Source of the DNA: Thermofontimicrobium_A sp034505795
GTDB taxonomy: Bacteria; Zhuqueibacterota; Zhuqueibacteria; Thermofontimicrobiales; Thermofontimicrobiaceae
Length of the DNA stretch: 64,000 nt
Assembly: GCA_034505795.1 (NCBI GenBank)
Contig: JAPDQM010000004.1
Location: forward strand, 22,317-86,316
Direction of reading: 5' to 3'
Made by a program: the position numbers and the translations under genes. Below, in pieces: positions 16,362 to 25,591 of the stretch. Within the stretch, counting starts at the first letter, position 1. Each line of letters begins with the position of its first letter. The notes beneath the pieces are model-generated. The model was not told the origin of the DNA and ran no database searches. It was given only the letters and a program-made list of their open reading frames with translations.

Positions 16362-18476
16362 TTAACGAATGATGATGAATTTCCGAATGGCATTATCGCC
16401 TTTTTTGAATAACAGTTCACCCGTATTCGCATCGTAATAATCCTGCGTCACTTCAAAATAGGCGATATAGACACCGCTAACGACGACCTGCCGCGACGAG
16501 GTGATGGAGTTCCACTCGGCATCACCACTGCCATCCGTGTGTTCAATGGTATAGATGAGATCACCGCGTTCGGTAAATATTTTAATCGTGCAGTATGGCG
16601 GAATATCCAGGAACATGATACGATCCTGCCCGCTAATACCATATTGCAGGTCACGCGCTTTGATATTGTATGGATTCGGTACGACCCGAATGGCCTCTAA
16701 ACTTTGCCCCGACTGTCGTTTCAGTTTAGCCGGATTGCTGGTGCGGGTATAGAACATGCTGCTCTGCAACGAGCCGCCCGGATTGGCTGGCGAATTGTTG
16801 TGCAGGCCATCATCAAAAGTCACAACATAGTAATAATAGTCGAAGCCACGCACGGCTGTTTTGTCTTCGAATCGGTTGACGACTTGCGGATGAGCAGTGC
16901 CGGCGCCACAGGCAAAGATTTCGTCATAGGTGGTGTCGGGCTTGTGGATCGCCCGGAAGAGTCGATAGCCAGCAAATCCCGGCCACGATTCAGCCGAATT
17001 AGACCAGGTGAGCACGATCCGATCGCCACCGGAATTGACGCGAAATTCATCAGGCGGTGGCGGTGGCAGCGGAATATTGTACTTCAATTTGTAATTCTCG
17101 ATGGTACGCTGAAACATCTTTTTCAACGAATCTCTGCCAGTTAGCACCCAGGCATTTTTATATTCGTCTTTGTTATTCGTCGTGCTGCCATTGGGCAGGC
17201 GGAAAGGCGGCTGCCCCTTCAGCCAACGAGCGCCAATAGTGTAACAGGAGTCCCGACAAAGGCCATCGATGCCTTCAGCAATCACGATGTGAATACTGTC
17301 GCCGGGAGCTAATGTGTAGGGGCCAAAACCCAAACAATGCGAAAAACCGCCGGGCGTACCACCCCAAACATCGGCAAAGCCATCACCCACGGCATCCGCA
17401 TGCATCACGGGTGGATGGCCGGCGGTCATTGCCGCATACTCCTCAGCCATTTTAGCCGCATTAAATTGATCATTGGACGAGGTGATCGGCACATCGGAAC
17501 CCAAAAATTGCGTTGTAGTCGGCTGATTGGGATCATTCGACTTATCCTGGGCGGATTTATCAGCATGCAACACCAAATTGCCCGTAAATTGAGCGCCACC
17601 CAGGTGCCCATCGCCACCAGCCGAGCCATTGGGTCCACCGGTGCAATCAAACGTCGCTTTAGAATGTTTACCGGTCCAGGAAAATTCACTCAGATACGGC
17701 TGGCCAGTCTGTTGGTCATAGACCAGCATGGTATCGTTCATGGTGCAATGCCCCCAGGCCGCAGATTGTGGCAGATAATAGTAGCCATAGGGACCGGTTT
17801 CCCGCGCAGCGGTGTAGCGGTATTGAAAGAAGAACACCACATCCTGCAGGGTCTGGACATTCACCGTGCCCTTGTTATCAATAATGCCGGTGTTTTTAAA
17901 AACGTAATCATAAATGAAGTAGTTATTATGAAACTGTTGGCTGAAGGCATAGATCGTTCGATATTCCGTGATGCCAATACCGGTATTGACAACATTGTAA
18001 AGAATGCGATCAGTGACCGCATTGGGATCGACTTCATCCACGGCATCCATGTAGTCCAAAAAACCAGCCGGCGTATCATCCACATAAACCCGGGGCCGTT
18101 CGAAACGACCGATCAATTTGAATTGCTGGGGCATGAATTCATTCTTTTCATCCCACACGCGGGGGCCGATATGGACGACTTTATAATCGAACGTTTTGCC
18201 AGCCAGGGGATCATTATAATTTTTGGCGCCAATCCACAGCGCTTTGGCGGCCTTGCAATCCTGCCAGTTGAACTGCGCTGGCCAGCGCAGGCCATCCTGC
18301 TGGTCAGAAACCAAATGCCGGCGACCCACTTCGATTTCGCAGCCCATGCTGGAGTACCACTCGTGCAGCATGCCCACGGCCAGCCACTTGGTTTCATCAC
18401 CCAAAACCATGGTAACACTGCTCAAACATAATATCACAATGAGCGAGAGTCTGGTGAGAGAACGGTTTGCTTTCAT
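16362..18476 (-). CDS. Secreted FN3 / C-terminal sorting-domain protein (cassette B)
   Basis: A 704-residue paralogue of the proteins at 8493-10622 and 23344-25419. Signal peptide about 1-26 (ending TMVLG). The conserved body carries 'AVDEVDPNAVTDRI', 'FSQQFHNNYFIYDYVFKNTG' and 'VLHADKSAQDKSNDPNQP'. FN3 domain at about 475-570 ('GGDRIVLTWSNSA', 'FAGYRLFRA'). The C-terminal ~110 residues run from IRVVPNPYNIKA to IRKFIIIR, a sorting/FlgD-like domain. AAAGGAACAGAT precedes the ATG. It is placed 86 bp after the receptor and 39 bp before the PorV-like gene, so the four genes are probably one transcript. Function unknown; likely an exported subunit displayed with the receptor. Confidence 0.7.
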   Translation of the reverse strand: MKANRSLTRLSLIVILCLSSVTMVLGDETKWLAVGMLHEWYSSMGCEIEVGRRHLVSDQQDGLRWPAQFNWQDCKAAKALWIGAKNYNDPLAGKTFDYKVVHIGPRVWDEKNEFMPQQFKLIGRFERPRVYVDDTPAGFLDYMDAVDEVDPNAVTDRILYNVVNTGIGITEYRTIYAFSQQFHNNYFIYDYVFKNTGIIDNKGTVNVQTLQDVVFFFQYRYTAARETGPYGYYYLPQSAAWGHCTMNDTMLVYDQQTGQPYLSEFSWTGKHSKATFDCTGGPNGSAGGDGHLGGAQFTGNLVLHADKSAQDKSNDPNQPTTTQFLGSDVPITSSNDQFNAAKMAEEYAAMTAGHPPVMHADAVGDGFADVWGGTPGGFSHCLGFGPYTLAPGDSIHIVIAEGIDGLCRDSCYTIGARWLKGQPPFRLPNGSTTNNKDEYKNAWVLTGRDSLKKMFQRTIENYKLKYNIPLPPPPPDEFRVNSGGDRIVLTWSNSAESWPGFAGYRLFRAIHKPDTTYDEIFACGAGTAHPQVVNRFEDKTAVRGFDYYYYVVTFDDGLHNNSPANPGGSLQSSMFYTRTSNPAKLKRQSGQSLEAIRVVPNPYNIKARDLQYGISGQDRIMFLDIPPYCTIKIFTERGDLIYTIEHTDGSGDAEWNSITSSRQVVVSGVYIAYFEVTQDYYDANTGELLFKKGDNAIRKFIIIR

Positions 18477-18562
18477 ATCTGTTCCTTTATTTTAAATTGC
18501 GATTTCTGAAATCCAACTATCACGCCCAATGGGTGGATCAGCATGATAGCCATTGTTCTGAC

Positions 18563-21500
18563 CTAAAATTTATAATTGATCGTGATTCCCCAAAAGATGG
18601 TCCGCGGATTCAAAAATGTGAAATAGGTCTGGTTCGGCATATCGATATAGGCTTTGTCTTCAAGGATCTTATCGATACGCTTTTGTTCCACCTGACGCCA
18701 GTTATTATCCACGAACTCCATATACTTCTGGGTATTGGCATCATAATAGATGACTCTGGGATTGGGATTGGCAAATTGGGTATAATCGGCTACCCACTCC
18801 ATTGGCACGTATTCGACGCCTGTTTTCCGGTAATCGCCCAATTGGTCATTGCCGGGAATATTTTCATATTTCAATTTATCAGCGATGTTTCGCGGCAGAT
18901 GCAGCGATTTCAGGTAATAATTCCTATCAAAAGTATCGAAATAGGACAGCCGCGAGAAGTGCTTAAAGTTGAACACATTGAAAATGTCCATAAAGAATTT
19001 TACATCCAGGTCTTTGAAGACAAACGTCTTGGATAATTTTAGATCGATATTGTAATCGGATTTCCATTGGACGTTGTACTCGATGCCAGGGACATTGTTG
19101 GGATTCCAGGTATCCCATAAACCGGCAGTCCAGTTACCCAACAGATTCAAGTGCCAATCGCTCAGGATTTGTTGCCCCATAAATTCCGGGCCGATTTTGC
19201 TGGGAGTGTGAATATCGAAATAGGCTTTGAAGCGAGGCCGCGGTCGTGGCTTCGACTGCTTGGGATTTTTCAAGTCGAAATCCCGCTGCGCCGCAGGATC
19301 GTCATGAACTTCGCGCTTGCCAAAGTATCCTGAAGTTCCCACGCGATACTCATAATTCAAATTGCCAGTGAACCAGCGCCCTGTACTCTTGGTCAGGTCG
19401 AATTCAAAGCCACGAATGTCCTCGTAGCTGTTGTTGGTCAATTTATAATAGTCGAAATTTTTGATATCGCTGATAATCCGAATCCAATATTCCTGATCGG
19501 AAATATCTTTATAGTAAGCGGACAGATGCAGCAAATAATCCGACATAATGGCCTGGTCATAACCCAACTCGTAGGAGACCGTTTTCGCCAATGGGATCGT
19601 GGGATCTCCGAAGTATTCCATCTTTTCGGTCAGGTTGCGCTGATTGCGATAATAGCGTTCCGAGGTCGGCATCTGGCGATAGTGACCATAGTTGAAATAG
19701 AGTTTCGAGTTGTTGGTGATGGGATGCGAAATTGCCAGACGCGGGCTGACCGTAAATCGCCCTTTGACGCTTTTGGTTTTGTACTGACTTTCATCCTCGG
19801 GACGGAATTTAAAGAAATTCCGATCGTACATATCGACATCGAACCACTTGCCATTGGGATTGCTATATTCCATAATCAATCCGAGCGAGGAGATGAAGCC
19901 ACCCACCTCGATTTTATCCTGAATGTATAGCGAGCCTCGAAATGGATTTTGCTTAATATAGGTCCAGGTATTGCCTTCGGGCAGATATTTATTTACCTGA
20001 CCGAATGCCATATCGAAGCGGTCGTGGATGAATTCGATACCGCTTTTTAGCTGATTCCATGAATCGATCTGACTCACCAGGTCAGCGCGTGCGGTATAGG
20101 TCGAGATCTCGCTGTAGTCGCGAGACACACTGATCGGACCACCCATGATGAAGTTGCCATCGCCGGTTCCGAACACGGGTCCTTCCTCGAATCCAAATGG
20201 CCGTTCGTCGATTAAATAGCCCGGGAAAATCTCGTAGGTTTTGCTATAATCACGATAGCGCCCCGGCTCGGTGCGATAGATTTTTCCGCTACGCTTCAAT
20301 TGAACTTCATAAAAAGTAGTGGGATTGATGAGATGGGTGAATTTGGCGGAAATGGTATTGTAAAATTGAGCCGTAGGCGAAAAATAGATGTTGGTATAAA
20401 TTCGGGAGGGCGTGGTAAAGCTGCCCGTGATCATCGTGGACGCCACATCCTCCGGTGTCTCCATATAGCTGGTGCCACCAGAGAAAGACGATGAGACGCC
20501 ATATATCTCGCCATACAAGCCCATGACCGTTAGTTTCATTGCCTCGCTAATATCTGACGTAAGCTTAAGCATACCGCTCCGATTGGTCAGCGCCTTTCGC
20601 GACAGCTCAATCAGATACATATCCTGTTCTTGTCGTGCTGAGGCGAAAAAGCGGAGATTGCCCAGATATTTGCTAATGAACGGTACCGGGCCACCAAAGC
20701 CACCGTCCACATTATAATCCGGCTGGTCGATATCGCCTTGCTTCCGATGCTCCCATAAAAATAATCGCTGAGCCGCCTCGGGGGTAAGATCATTGTTGGG
20801 ATCGTCATCCTGCAACGTTCGCTGCGACACTGTATTCCAACCATCGAATTTGGGATACTGGCGTTGCGTGTACAGGTCCCAATTCCCGTTCTGAGTACCG
20901 GTCCAGCAAACCGCGGGATCGAGATATGGCCGAAGCCAATAGGAATTTGGATCGTAGGGTGAAATGCCAAAATGCTTGGGTGCGGGCGGCCGATATTTCA
21001 TGGTCATAGTCGCCGTGTAGCGATCGCTCAACCCCTCTTTCGTAACCACATTCACCACGCCCGAACGTACATTCTGATACTCGGCGTTGAAGCCGCCGGT
21101 TTGCACCGAAACCTCTTGCACGGCACTCAGCGGAACAGAAGTAACGGGCTTGTTGTCTCGTTCGTCCCTCAAAACCACTCCATCGACCATGAACATCGCC
21201 TGGTCGGCACCGCTACCGCGAATACCCAGGCCTGATGTAATACCGGCCTGCAAACCCAGGGCTTCATTGACAGTGGTAACCGGCAACGTAGCGATTTGAT
21301 CGGTGCTGATATTTTTTTTGCTGGCGGCCACATCTTTTTCCACTACGGGACGCTCAGCGACCACTGTAACCTCTTCACCGGCTAACACCTCGGCTTTCAT
21401 TTTAAAATCGACGGTGGTGGTTTGGTCAATATACACGCGGACATTGGTCATTGTCACTGCGGAGTAGCCCATCATGGTCGCCTTTAGCGTATATGTTCCA

Positions 21501-21706
21501 GGCGGCACATTCAAGATCACATAATTGCCAGAGATGCCAGCAGCCGCGCCCATCATCGTTCCTTCAATAACGATATTCACTCCGGGCAAGGGTTGACTGG
21601 TCTCTTCATCGATAACCACACCGGCAATTTTTCCGGTCACCCCTGCCAGGGCCGCGGTCGCAGCAATGACGATGATTGCAATGAGGAAAAGAAACAATCT
21701 CTTCAT
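18563..21706 (-). CDS. TonB-dependent receptor with carboxypeptidase-regulatory-like domain (cassette B)
   Basis: A 1047-residue outer-membrane receptor. Signal peptide 1-21, then the regulatory-like beta domain ('GKIAGVVIDEETSQPLPGVN', 'YTLKATMMGYSAV'), a plug ('VVAERPVVEKDVAASKKNI', 'IRGSGADQAMFMVDGVVL', 'AEYQNVRSGVVNVVTKEG') and a barrel ending in TINYKF with terminal Phe. It shares long blocks with the other two receptors, including the final IDMPN-x-TYFTFLNPR stretch, but its barrel has unique loops. It lacks an adjacent SusD-like gene. A strong promoter lies about 200 bp upstream. The substrate cannot be read from sequence. Confidence 0.9.
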   Translation of the reverse strand: MKRLFLFLIAIIVIAATAALAGVTGKIAGVVIDEETSQPLPGVNIVIEGTMMGAAAGISGNYVILNVPPGTYTLKATMMGYSAVTMTNVRVYIDQTTTVDFKMKAEVLAGEEVTVVAERPVVEKDVAASKKNISTDQIATLPVTTVNEALGLQAGITSGLGIRGSGADQAMFMVDGVVLRDERDNKPVTSVPLSAVQEVSVQTGGFNAEYQNVRSGVVNVVTKEGLSDRYTATMTMKYRPPAPKHFGISPYDPNSYWLRPYLDPAVCWTGTQNGNWDLYTQRQYPKFDGWNTVSQRTLQDDDPNNDLTPEAAQRLFLWEHRKQGDIDQPDYNVDGGFGGPVPFISKYLGNLRFFASARQEQDMYLIELSRKALTNRSGMLKLTSDISEAMKLTVMGLYGEIYGVSSSFSGGTSYMETPEDVASTMITGSFTTPSRIYTNIYFSPTAQFYNTISAKFTHLINPTTFYEVQLKRSGKIYRTEPGRYRDYSKTYEIFPGYLIDERPFGFEEGPVFGTGDGNFIMGGPISVSRDYSEISTYTARADLVSQIDSWNQLKSGIEFIHDRFDMAFGQVNKYLPEGNTWTYIKQNPFRGSLYIQDKIEVGGFISSLGLIMEYSNPNGKWFDVDMYDRNFFKFRPEDESQYKTKSVKGRFTVSPRLAISHPITNNSKLYFNYGHYRQMPTSERYYRNQRNLTEKMEYFGDPTIPLAKTVSYELGYDQAIMSDYLLHLSAYYKDISDQEYWIRIISDIKNFDYYKLTNNSYEDIRGFEFDLTKSTGRWFTGNLNYEYRVGTSGYFGKREVHDDPAAQRDFDLKNPKQSKPRPRPRFKAYFDIHTPSKIGPEFMGQQILSDWHLNLLGNWTAGLWDTWNPNNVPGIEYNVQWKSDYNIDLKLSKTFVFKDLDVKFFMDIFNVFNFKHFSRLSYFDTFDRNYYLKSLHLPRNIADKLKYENIPGNDQLGDYRKTGVEYVPMEWVADYTQFANPNPRVIYYDANTQKYMEFVDNNWRQVEQKRIDKILEDKAYIDMPNQTYFTFLNPRTIFWGITINYKF

Positions 21707-22068
21707 AATCCTGACTCCCTTCCAAGATTCTGGAAATGTAACTGGTTTTTTAAAGTAACTAAAAATGAATTAACAAAATTGGATGTTGCAACCTTAGAGG
21801 GAAAAAACAAAGGCATTCTAACTCCATAGAAGAAGTTCCAAAGAAAAAATGTAGAGGTTGGACTAAGCATAGCTTAAATTGTCATCAATCGATAGAGAAA
21901 TTTAGATTAGAAAATATAAACCTTTTTTAACTATTTGTCAAGTGAATTTTATGGCGATGAGCAATTAGTCGTAATTTGAAATAAGGAAACAGGCCTGATC
22001 ATTCCTGGGTTTTCTTGAAACAGATGTCATGTAACGACCATCTCGACTAAGGTCGCGCAAAATCAATT
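21707..22068. other. Receptor B leader and upstream region, no gene seen
   Basis: From the promoter at 21913-21941 the transcript would carry an approximately 200-nt untranslated leader before the receptor ATG at 21706. The leader is A/T-rich on both strands and shows no recognised riboswitch motif. The part beyond the promoter (21942-22068) shows nothing recognisable before the gene remnant that starts at 22069. Confidence 0.5.
21913..21941 (-). promoter_or_regulatory. Sigma70-like promoter of cassette B
   Basis: On the minus strand TTGACA (21936-21941) and TATATT (21913-21918) are separated by exactly 17 bp. The predicted start near 21905 leads into the receptor, FN3 protein, PorV-like and lipoprotein genes. 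Confidence 0.7.
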
Positions 22069-22270
22069 TCAGGCCGCATCCCCACCAGAACCGTCAGCAT
22101 TCAATTGCATTTGCTTGCTAAGACCTAAAAATATTTCCTCCAGGCAACCAATGCTGTCTTCAAAAAAAGCAATTCCCAGGTCCTCATTAGAGATAATGGT
22201 CTGCTCATTATAACCCCACAGAATTCAATCTCTCTAATACCTCTTTAGAAATTGCCCGTTGTACCTGCCG
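22069..22270 (-). pseudogene. Frameshifted 3' remnant of an unidentified gene
   Basis: Directly after the PorV-like stop codon, the minus strand encodes 'RRQVQRAISKEVLERLNSVG'. After a one-base shift at a GGGG run near 22208 it continues in an open frame as YNEQTIISNEDLGIAFFEDS and then IGCLEEIFLGLSKQMQLNAD, ending at TGA 22069-22071. The two halves read as one amphipathic C-terminal domain, faintly like the end of a STAS or similar regulatory domain; identity is unproven. No start codon or upstream domain remains because the frame runs into the PorV-like gene. It may mark the end of an older rearrangement. Confidence 0.35.
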
Positions 22271-22271
22271 C

Positions 22272-23309
22272 CTATAATGCGAAATGCACTGAAAACCGAT
22301 GCACATCATTAAAGGCACCAAAGGGAGTATAGGCATAATCCAACGCCAGCAGATGATTGCGATAGCTTTGCTGGAAGCCGACCCCGGTGCAGAAACCGTA
22401 TTCGTCGTTTGGAGCAGAATATCCCAGCCGAATGGCAAAGGTCTTGAAAAAGAGGTATTCCAATCCAATGTTAACTTGCTCCTGATAATCCCGTGGATGC
22501 GTGGCATCGATACTCAGCAGCAGCGAATTGTTTTCTTTGCCCAAAACGGGATAAATATCCAGCAAATCCATCGCGACTCCAATACGGAAAATCAATGGCA
22601 ACTGAAAGCCTTCATCCTCATAGGTCACTTCTTTTGAGAAGTTGCGGATGCACATGCCGATATTCAAACTCCGGAAGCCTGTGTTATAGAGTACTCCAAA
22701 GTCAAAGGCAAAAACAGAGGCCGAATAGCTTTTGCGGGTGTAGTTGCCATCCGCGGCGGCACCGCTCAGGCCGATGATGCTGCTGCCCATGTCCTGAACA
22801 ACATATTTTATATTGCCACCCACCGAGAATTTGCTGGAGAGCGCTTTGGAGTATCCGATGCCAAATGCCATGGCGCTGGGACTGAAGTTACCGGTTTCGA
22901 CATAACCTAATTCATTGGCGGGATCGTCATCACGAATCGTGCCGATAAATGTACCATAATCCACCGAAATCGCCGTAAACCCAAAAACGCCGTAACGGCC
23001 ATTGGCGGGACTGAAGGCTGCACTGCCATATAAATATTGAATGTCCGCAATCCAGTCAATTCGGCCGAACGAAAAATCGGCAACGTTCGACATTTTGGCC
23101 ATGCCAGAGGGATTGAAAAACATCGATGTGGAATAGCCTTCCACCGCGGTAATGGCGTCAGCCAGTCCGCTGATTCGAGCATCGGTGGTCACATTGAGAA
23201 ACTTCATTCCAGTTTGTGCCAGTTTCTGCAACTTTTGACCGAAGCCTGCAGGAGCCAGCCAGCACAAAAGCAGCCAGCCCAGCACGATTGATTGCATATA
23301 TTTTTTCAT
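22272..23309 (-). CDS. PorV/PorQ-family outer-membrane protein (cassette A)
   Basis: A 345-residue paralogue of the protein at 15297-16322. The start at 23309 (MKKYMQS) is preferred to 23321 because it gives a clean signal peptide and has GGATGGA upstream. The mature protein starts with 'LAQTGMKFLNVTTDARISGL' and then 'STSMFFNPSGMAKMS'. It has the same strand order as its paralogue ('FTAISVDYGTFIGTI', 'AFGIGYSKALSSKFSVGGN', 'LALDYAYTPFGAFNDV') and ends FSVHFAL. It lies 34 bp after the FN3 protein gene. The expected location is the outer membrane. A T9SS shuttle or accessory role is inferred from family and neighbourhood. Confidence 0.8.
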   Translation of the reverse strand: MKKYMQSIVLGWLLLCWLAPAGFGQKLQKLAQTGMKFLNVTTDARISGLADAITAVEGYSTSMFFNPSGMAKMSNVADFSFGRIDWIADIQYLYGSAAFSPANGRYGVFGFTAISVDYGTFIGTIRDDDPANELGYVETGNFSPSAMAFGIGYSKALSSKFSVGGNIKYVVQDMGSSIIGLSGAAADGNYTRKSYSASVFAFDFGVLYNTGFRSLNIGMCIRNFSKEVTYEDEGFQLPLIFRIGVAMDLLDIYPVLGKENNSLLLSIDATHPRDYQEQVNIGLEYLFFKTFAIRLGYSAPNDEYGFCTGVGFQQSYRNHLLALDYAYTPFGAFNDVHRFSVHFAL

Positions 23310-23343
23310 AGGTCCATCCATTCTGCTTTGTGATGTGAATTCA

Positions 23344-25419
23344 TTAGCGAATGATTAAGAATTTTACAACCTGACTCTGACCAGTGACATTGTCCGTCAC
23401 CACAGCAATATAGACGCCACTAACGACGATCTGCTGATACTCGGTGGTGCAGGACCAATAGGCATCGCCACTGCCATCGGTATGCTCGATGGTTTTGATC
23501 AATTCCCCGGTTTCGGTATAAATTTTGATCGTACATTGCCCGGGAATATTGTAAAATGCCAATTTATCACTTTCCCCTGGGAAGAGCAGGCGATTCGGAT
23601 CGGCCGAGATGTTGTAGGGATTCGGCACTACCCGAATCTGGCTCAACGATTCGCCAGCCGGACGTTTCAGATTGGTCGGATCATAAGTTTGGGTGTAGTA
23701 CCGGCTACTGCGCAAAATGTCTGCAGGGATATTAAGCGTTGGATCAGCAGGAATTTCGTTGCCGGTGGAAACAATATAATAAAAATAGGAAACACCCCGC
23801 TCCAAAACGGTATCATTGAAACTCCGCTCATCGGGTCCGGCGCGATGGATCAATTGGTAGGTGCTGTCGTACTGGCCTTTGGCCCGATAAATTTCAAAAC
23901 CCGTTCTTTCTGGGTCATTTTCTTCATAAACTTCCCAATTCAGCATGATGCGATCGCCACCGCCATTGACTCGAAAAACACTGGGCGGCTTTGGTGGTTG
24001 TTGAATGGCATATCCGGATTGATAATTGGCAATCGCACGTCGGAACGTTTGAAAGAGCGAGTCCCGGCCACTCAGCACCCATTCGTTTTTCGTTTTGGCG
24101 CTAATCTGGCCGGTCTTGAATTGCTTGCCAATCTCAATGCACTTTTCGCGGCTTAAACCCGCGGCTGCCTCCGCCCAAACGATGCGAACGCTCTCGCCGG
24201 GACGCAAGGTGTAAGGTCCATAGCCATTGCAAGCAGAAAATCCACCGGGAGTCCCCAATGCTGGATCGCCGGTGGGCTCGGCGAAGTTGCCCGACGGTTC
24301 CACTTTCCAGGCATGCCGCGGCGACATGTGGCCTTTGGACATCCAGCCGTATTCGGATTCCATGCGCGCCACATTGTAGGGATCGTTCTGCGAGGTATTG
24401 GGCGCATCGGAAGATTCGTATGTCGTAGTGGATGGCTGGCCCGGATCATCGGTCGGGTCCGTGGCCGAGCGGTCGGCATGCAGCGTGACTACACCAATGA
24501 ACTGTGCTGAGCCAAGCCGACCAACCGTATCCGCCGAACCAATGTATCCAGCCGATCCCGCCGGATTCCAGATCGGCGCGCCTAAATTGTCATATTGCGT
24601 AAATGGCGGATATTTGCCATGCCAACCAAATTGCGCCCGGAATTGTTCATTGGGAGGATCGGGCATCACACCGTCGCCTCGCGCATCCAGCATCAAATTA
24701 ATGCCCCAGCCTGTCGCATTGCCAATAAGATAACGCGTTTCACGGCATACCGCCCAACGAAATTGGAAAAAGAAATAAACATCCTCCAGCGTCTGATTCG
24801 GCAATTCAATCTCCGGATCATCATCGACATTACCCGTGTTGGTAAAGGTGTACTCACAGATGATATAATTATCATGATAGGGATGGCTGAATTGCATGAT
24901 CTTGCGGGTGGTGGTAATGCCGATCTGGTTATTGGTGATATTCAAAATCATGCGATCGGCTTTCAGCGTTGGATCGACACCATCATTATCCACCCGCTTT
25001 TCGTAGGTCTCGATTAAGTCAACTGTCGTTTTGGGCGGTTCAAAGCGGCTATACATCTCGAATTTCACCGGGAAAAATTCATTGGCGCCGGTCACTCGTG
25101 GACCGACATGCACCACTTTATACGGGTAAAAGACGCCTTTTTCATCGGTGAAATTCTTGCAGCCGATCCAGAAGGCCTTGGCTGCTTGCATGTCCTGATA
25201 ACGGTAGATACCCTCCCATTGCATCCCGCACTGTTGCACTTTCAAATTCCCATGCTCGATTTCGGAACCGATTTCCGAATACCAGTTATGCAGCGAGCCA
25301 ACAGCCAGCCATTTGACTGCAAATTGAGCGTTGGCCAGAAACGGGTTCAGCGCGAAAATTATAACGCCGATAAGCACGCCCCATCGCATCCGTTTCTTTT
25401 CAAAAATTTGTTTATTCAT
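23344..25419 (-). CDS. Secreted FN3 / C-terminal sorting-domain protein (cassette A)
   Basis: A 691-residue paralogue of the two other cassette proteins. Signal peptide ends near LANAQ (about residue 32). Conserved body motifs: 'GVDPTLKADRMILNITNN', 'FSHPYHDNYIICEYTFTNTG', 'LHADRSATDPTDDPGQP'. FN3 domain about 465-560 ('GGDRIMLNWEVYEE', 'TGFEIYRAKG'). The C-terminal ~110 residues run from IRVVPNPYNISA to VVKFLIIR and resemble a T9SS/FlgD-like domain. GAGGACGCT precedes the ATG. It is 172 bp from the receptor. Sequence identity to the paralogues seems moderate, so these are old duplications rather than recent copies. Function unknown. Confidence 0.7.
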   Translation of the reverse strand: MNKQIFEKKRMRWGVLIGVIIFALNPFLANAQFAVKWLAVGSLHNWYSEIGSEIEHGNLKVQQCGMQWEGIYRYQDMQAAKAFWIGCKNFTDEKGVFYPYKVVHVGPRVTGANEFFPVKFEMYSRFEPPKTTVDLIETYEKRVDNDGVDPTLKADRMILNITNNQIGITTTRKIMQFSHPYHDNYIICEYTFTNTGNVDDDPEIELPNQTLEDVYFFFQFRWAVCRETRYLIGNATGWGINLMLDARGDGVMPDPPNEQFRAQFGWHGKYPPFTQYDNLGAPIWNPAGSAGYIGSADTVGRLGSAQFIGVVTLHADRSATDPTDDPGQPSTTTYESSDAPNTSQNDPYNVARMESEYGWMSKGHMSPRHAWKVEPSGNFAEPTGDPALGTPGGFSACNGYGPYTLRPGESVRIVWAEAAAGLSREKCIEIGKQFKTGQISAKTKNEWVLSGRDSLFQTFRRAIANYQSGYAIQQPPKPPSVFRVNGGGDRIMLNWEVYEENDPERTGFEIYRAKGQYDSTYQLIHRAGPDERSFNDTVLERGVSYFYYIVSTGNEIPADPTLNIPADILRSSRYYTQTYDPTNLKRPAGESLSQIRVVPNPYNISADPNRLLFPGESDKLAFYNIPGQCTIKIYTETGELIKTIEHTDGSGDAYWSCTTEYQQIVVSGVYIAVVTDNVTGQSQVVKFLIIR

Positions 25420-25591
25420 AGCGTCCTCAAGGTTTAATGAAACACCATAGCGATTTATCGTTTGCTACTTGTCCAGCGGACTGTATCCCTGTAGGCCTTA
25501 AAGCAGTCATCTTTCAAATATCGTTTATCGTGGTTGGCCAGAGCTTTCGATCCGCCGGTGTCGTTATCTGGCAAAATGCAATTCATTTCTT

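Noticed and set aside
17337..18431. Long plus-strand frame (364 codons) opposite the cassette B FN3 protein
   Set aside because: It is the antisense shadow of a gene with clear signal peptide and domain motifs; its own translation shows no family motif.
25420..25591. Possible gene between the cassette A receptor and FN3 protein
   Set aside because: The 75-codon plus-strand frame there is without motifs and runs against the operon direction.
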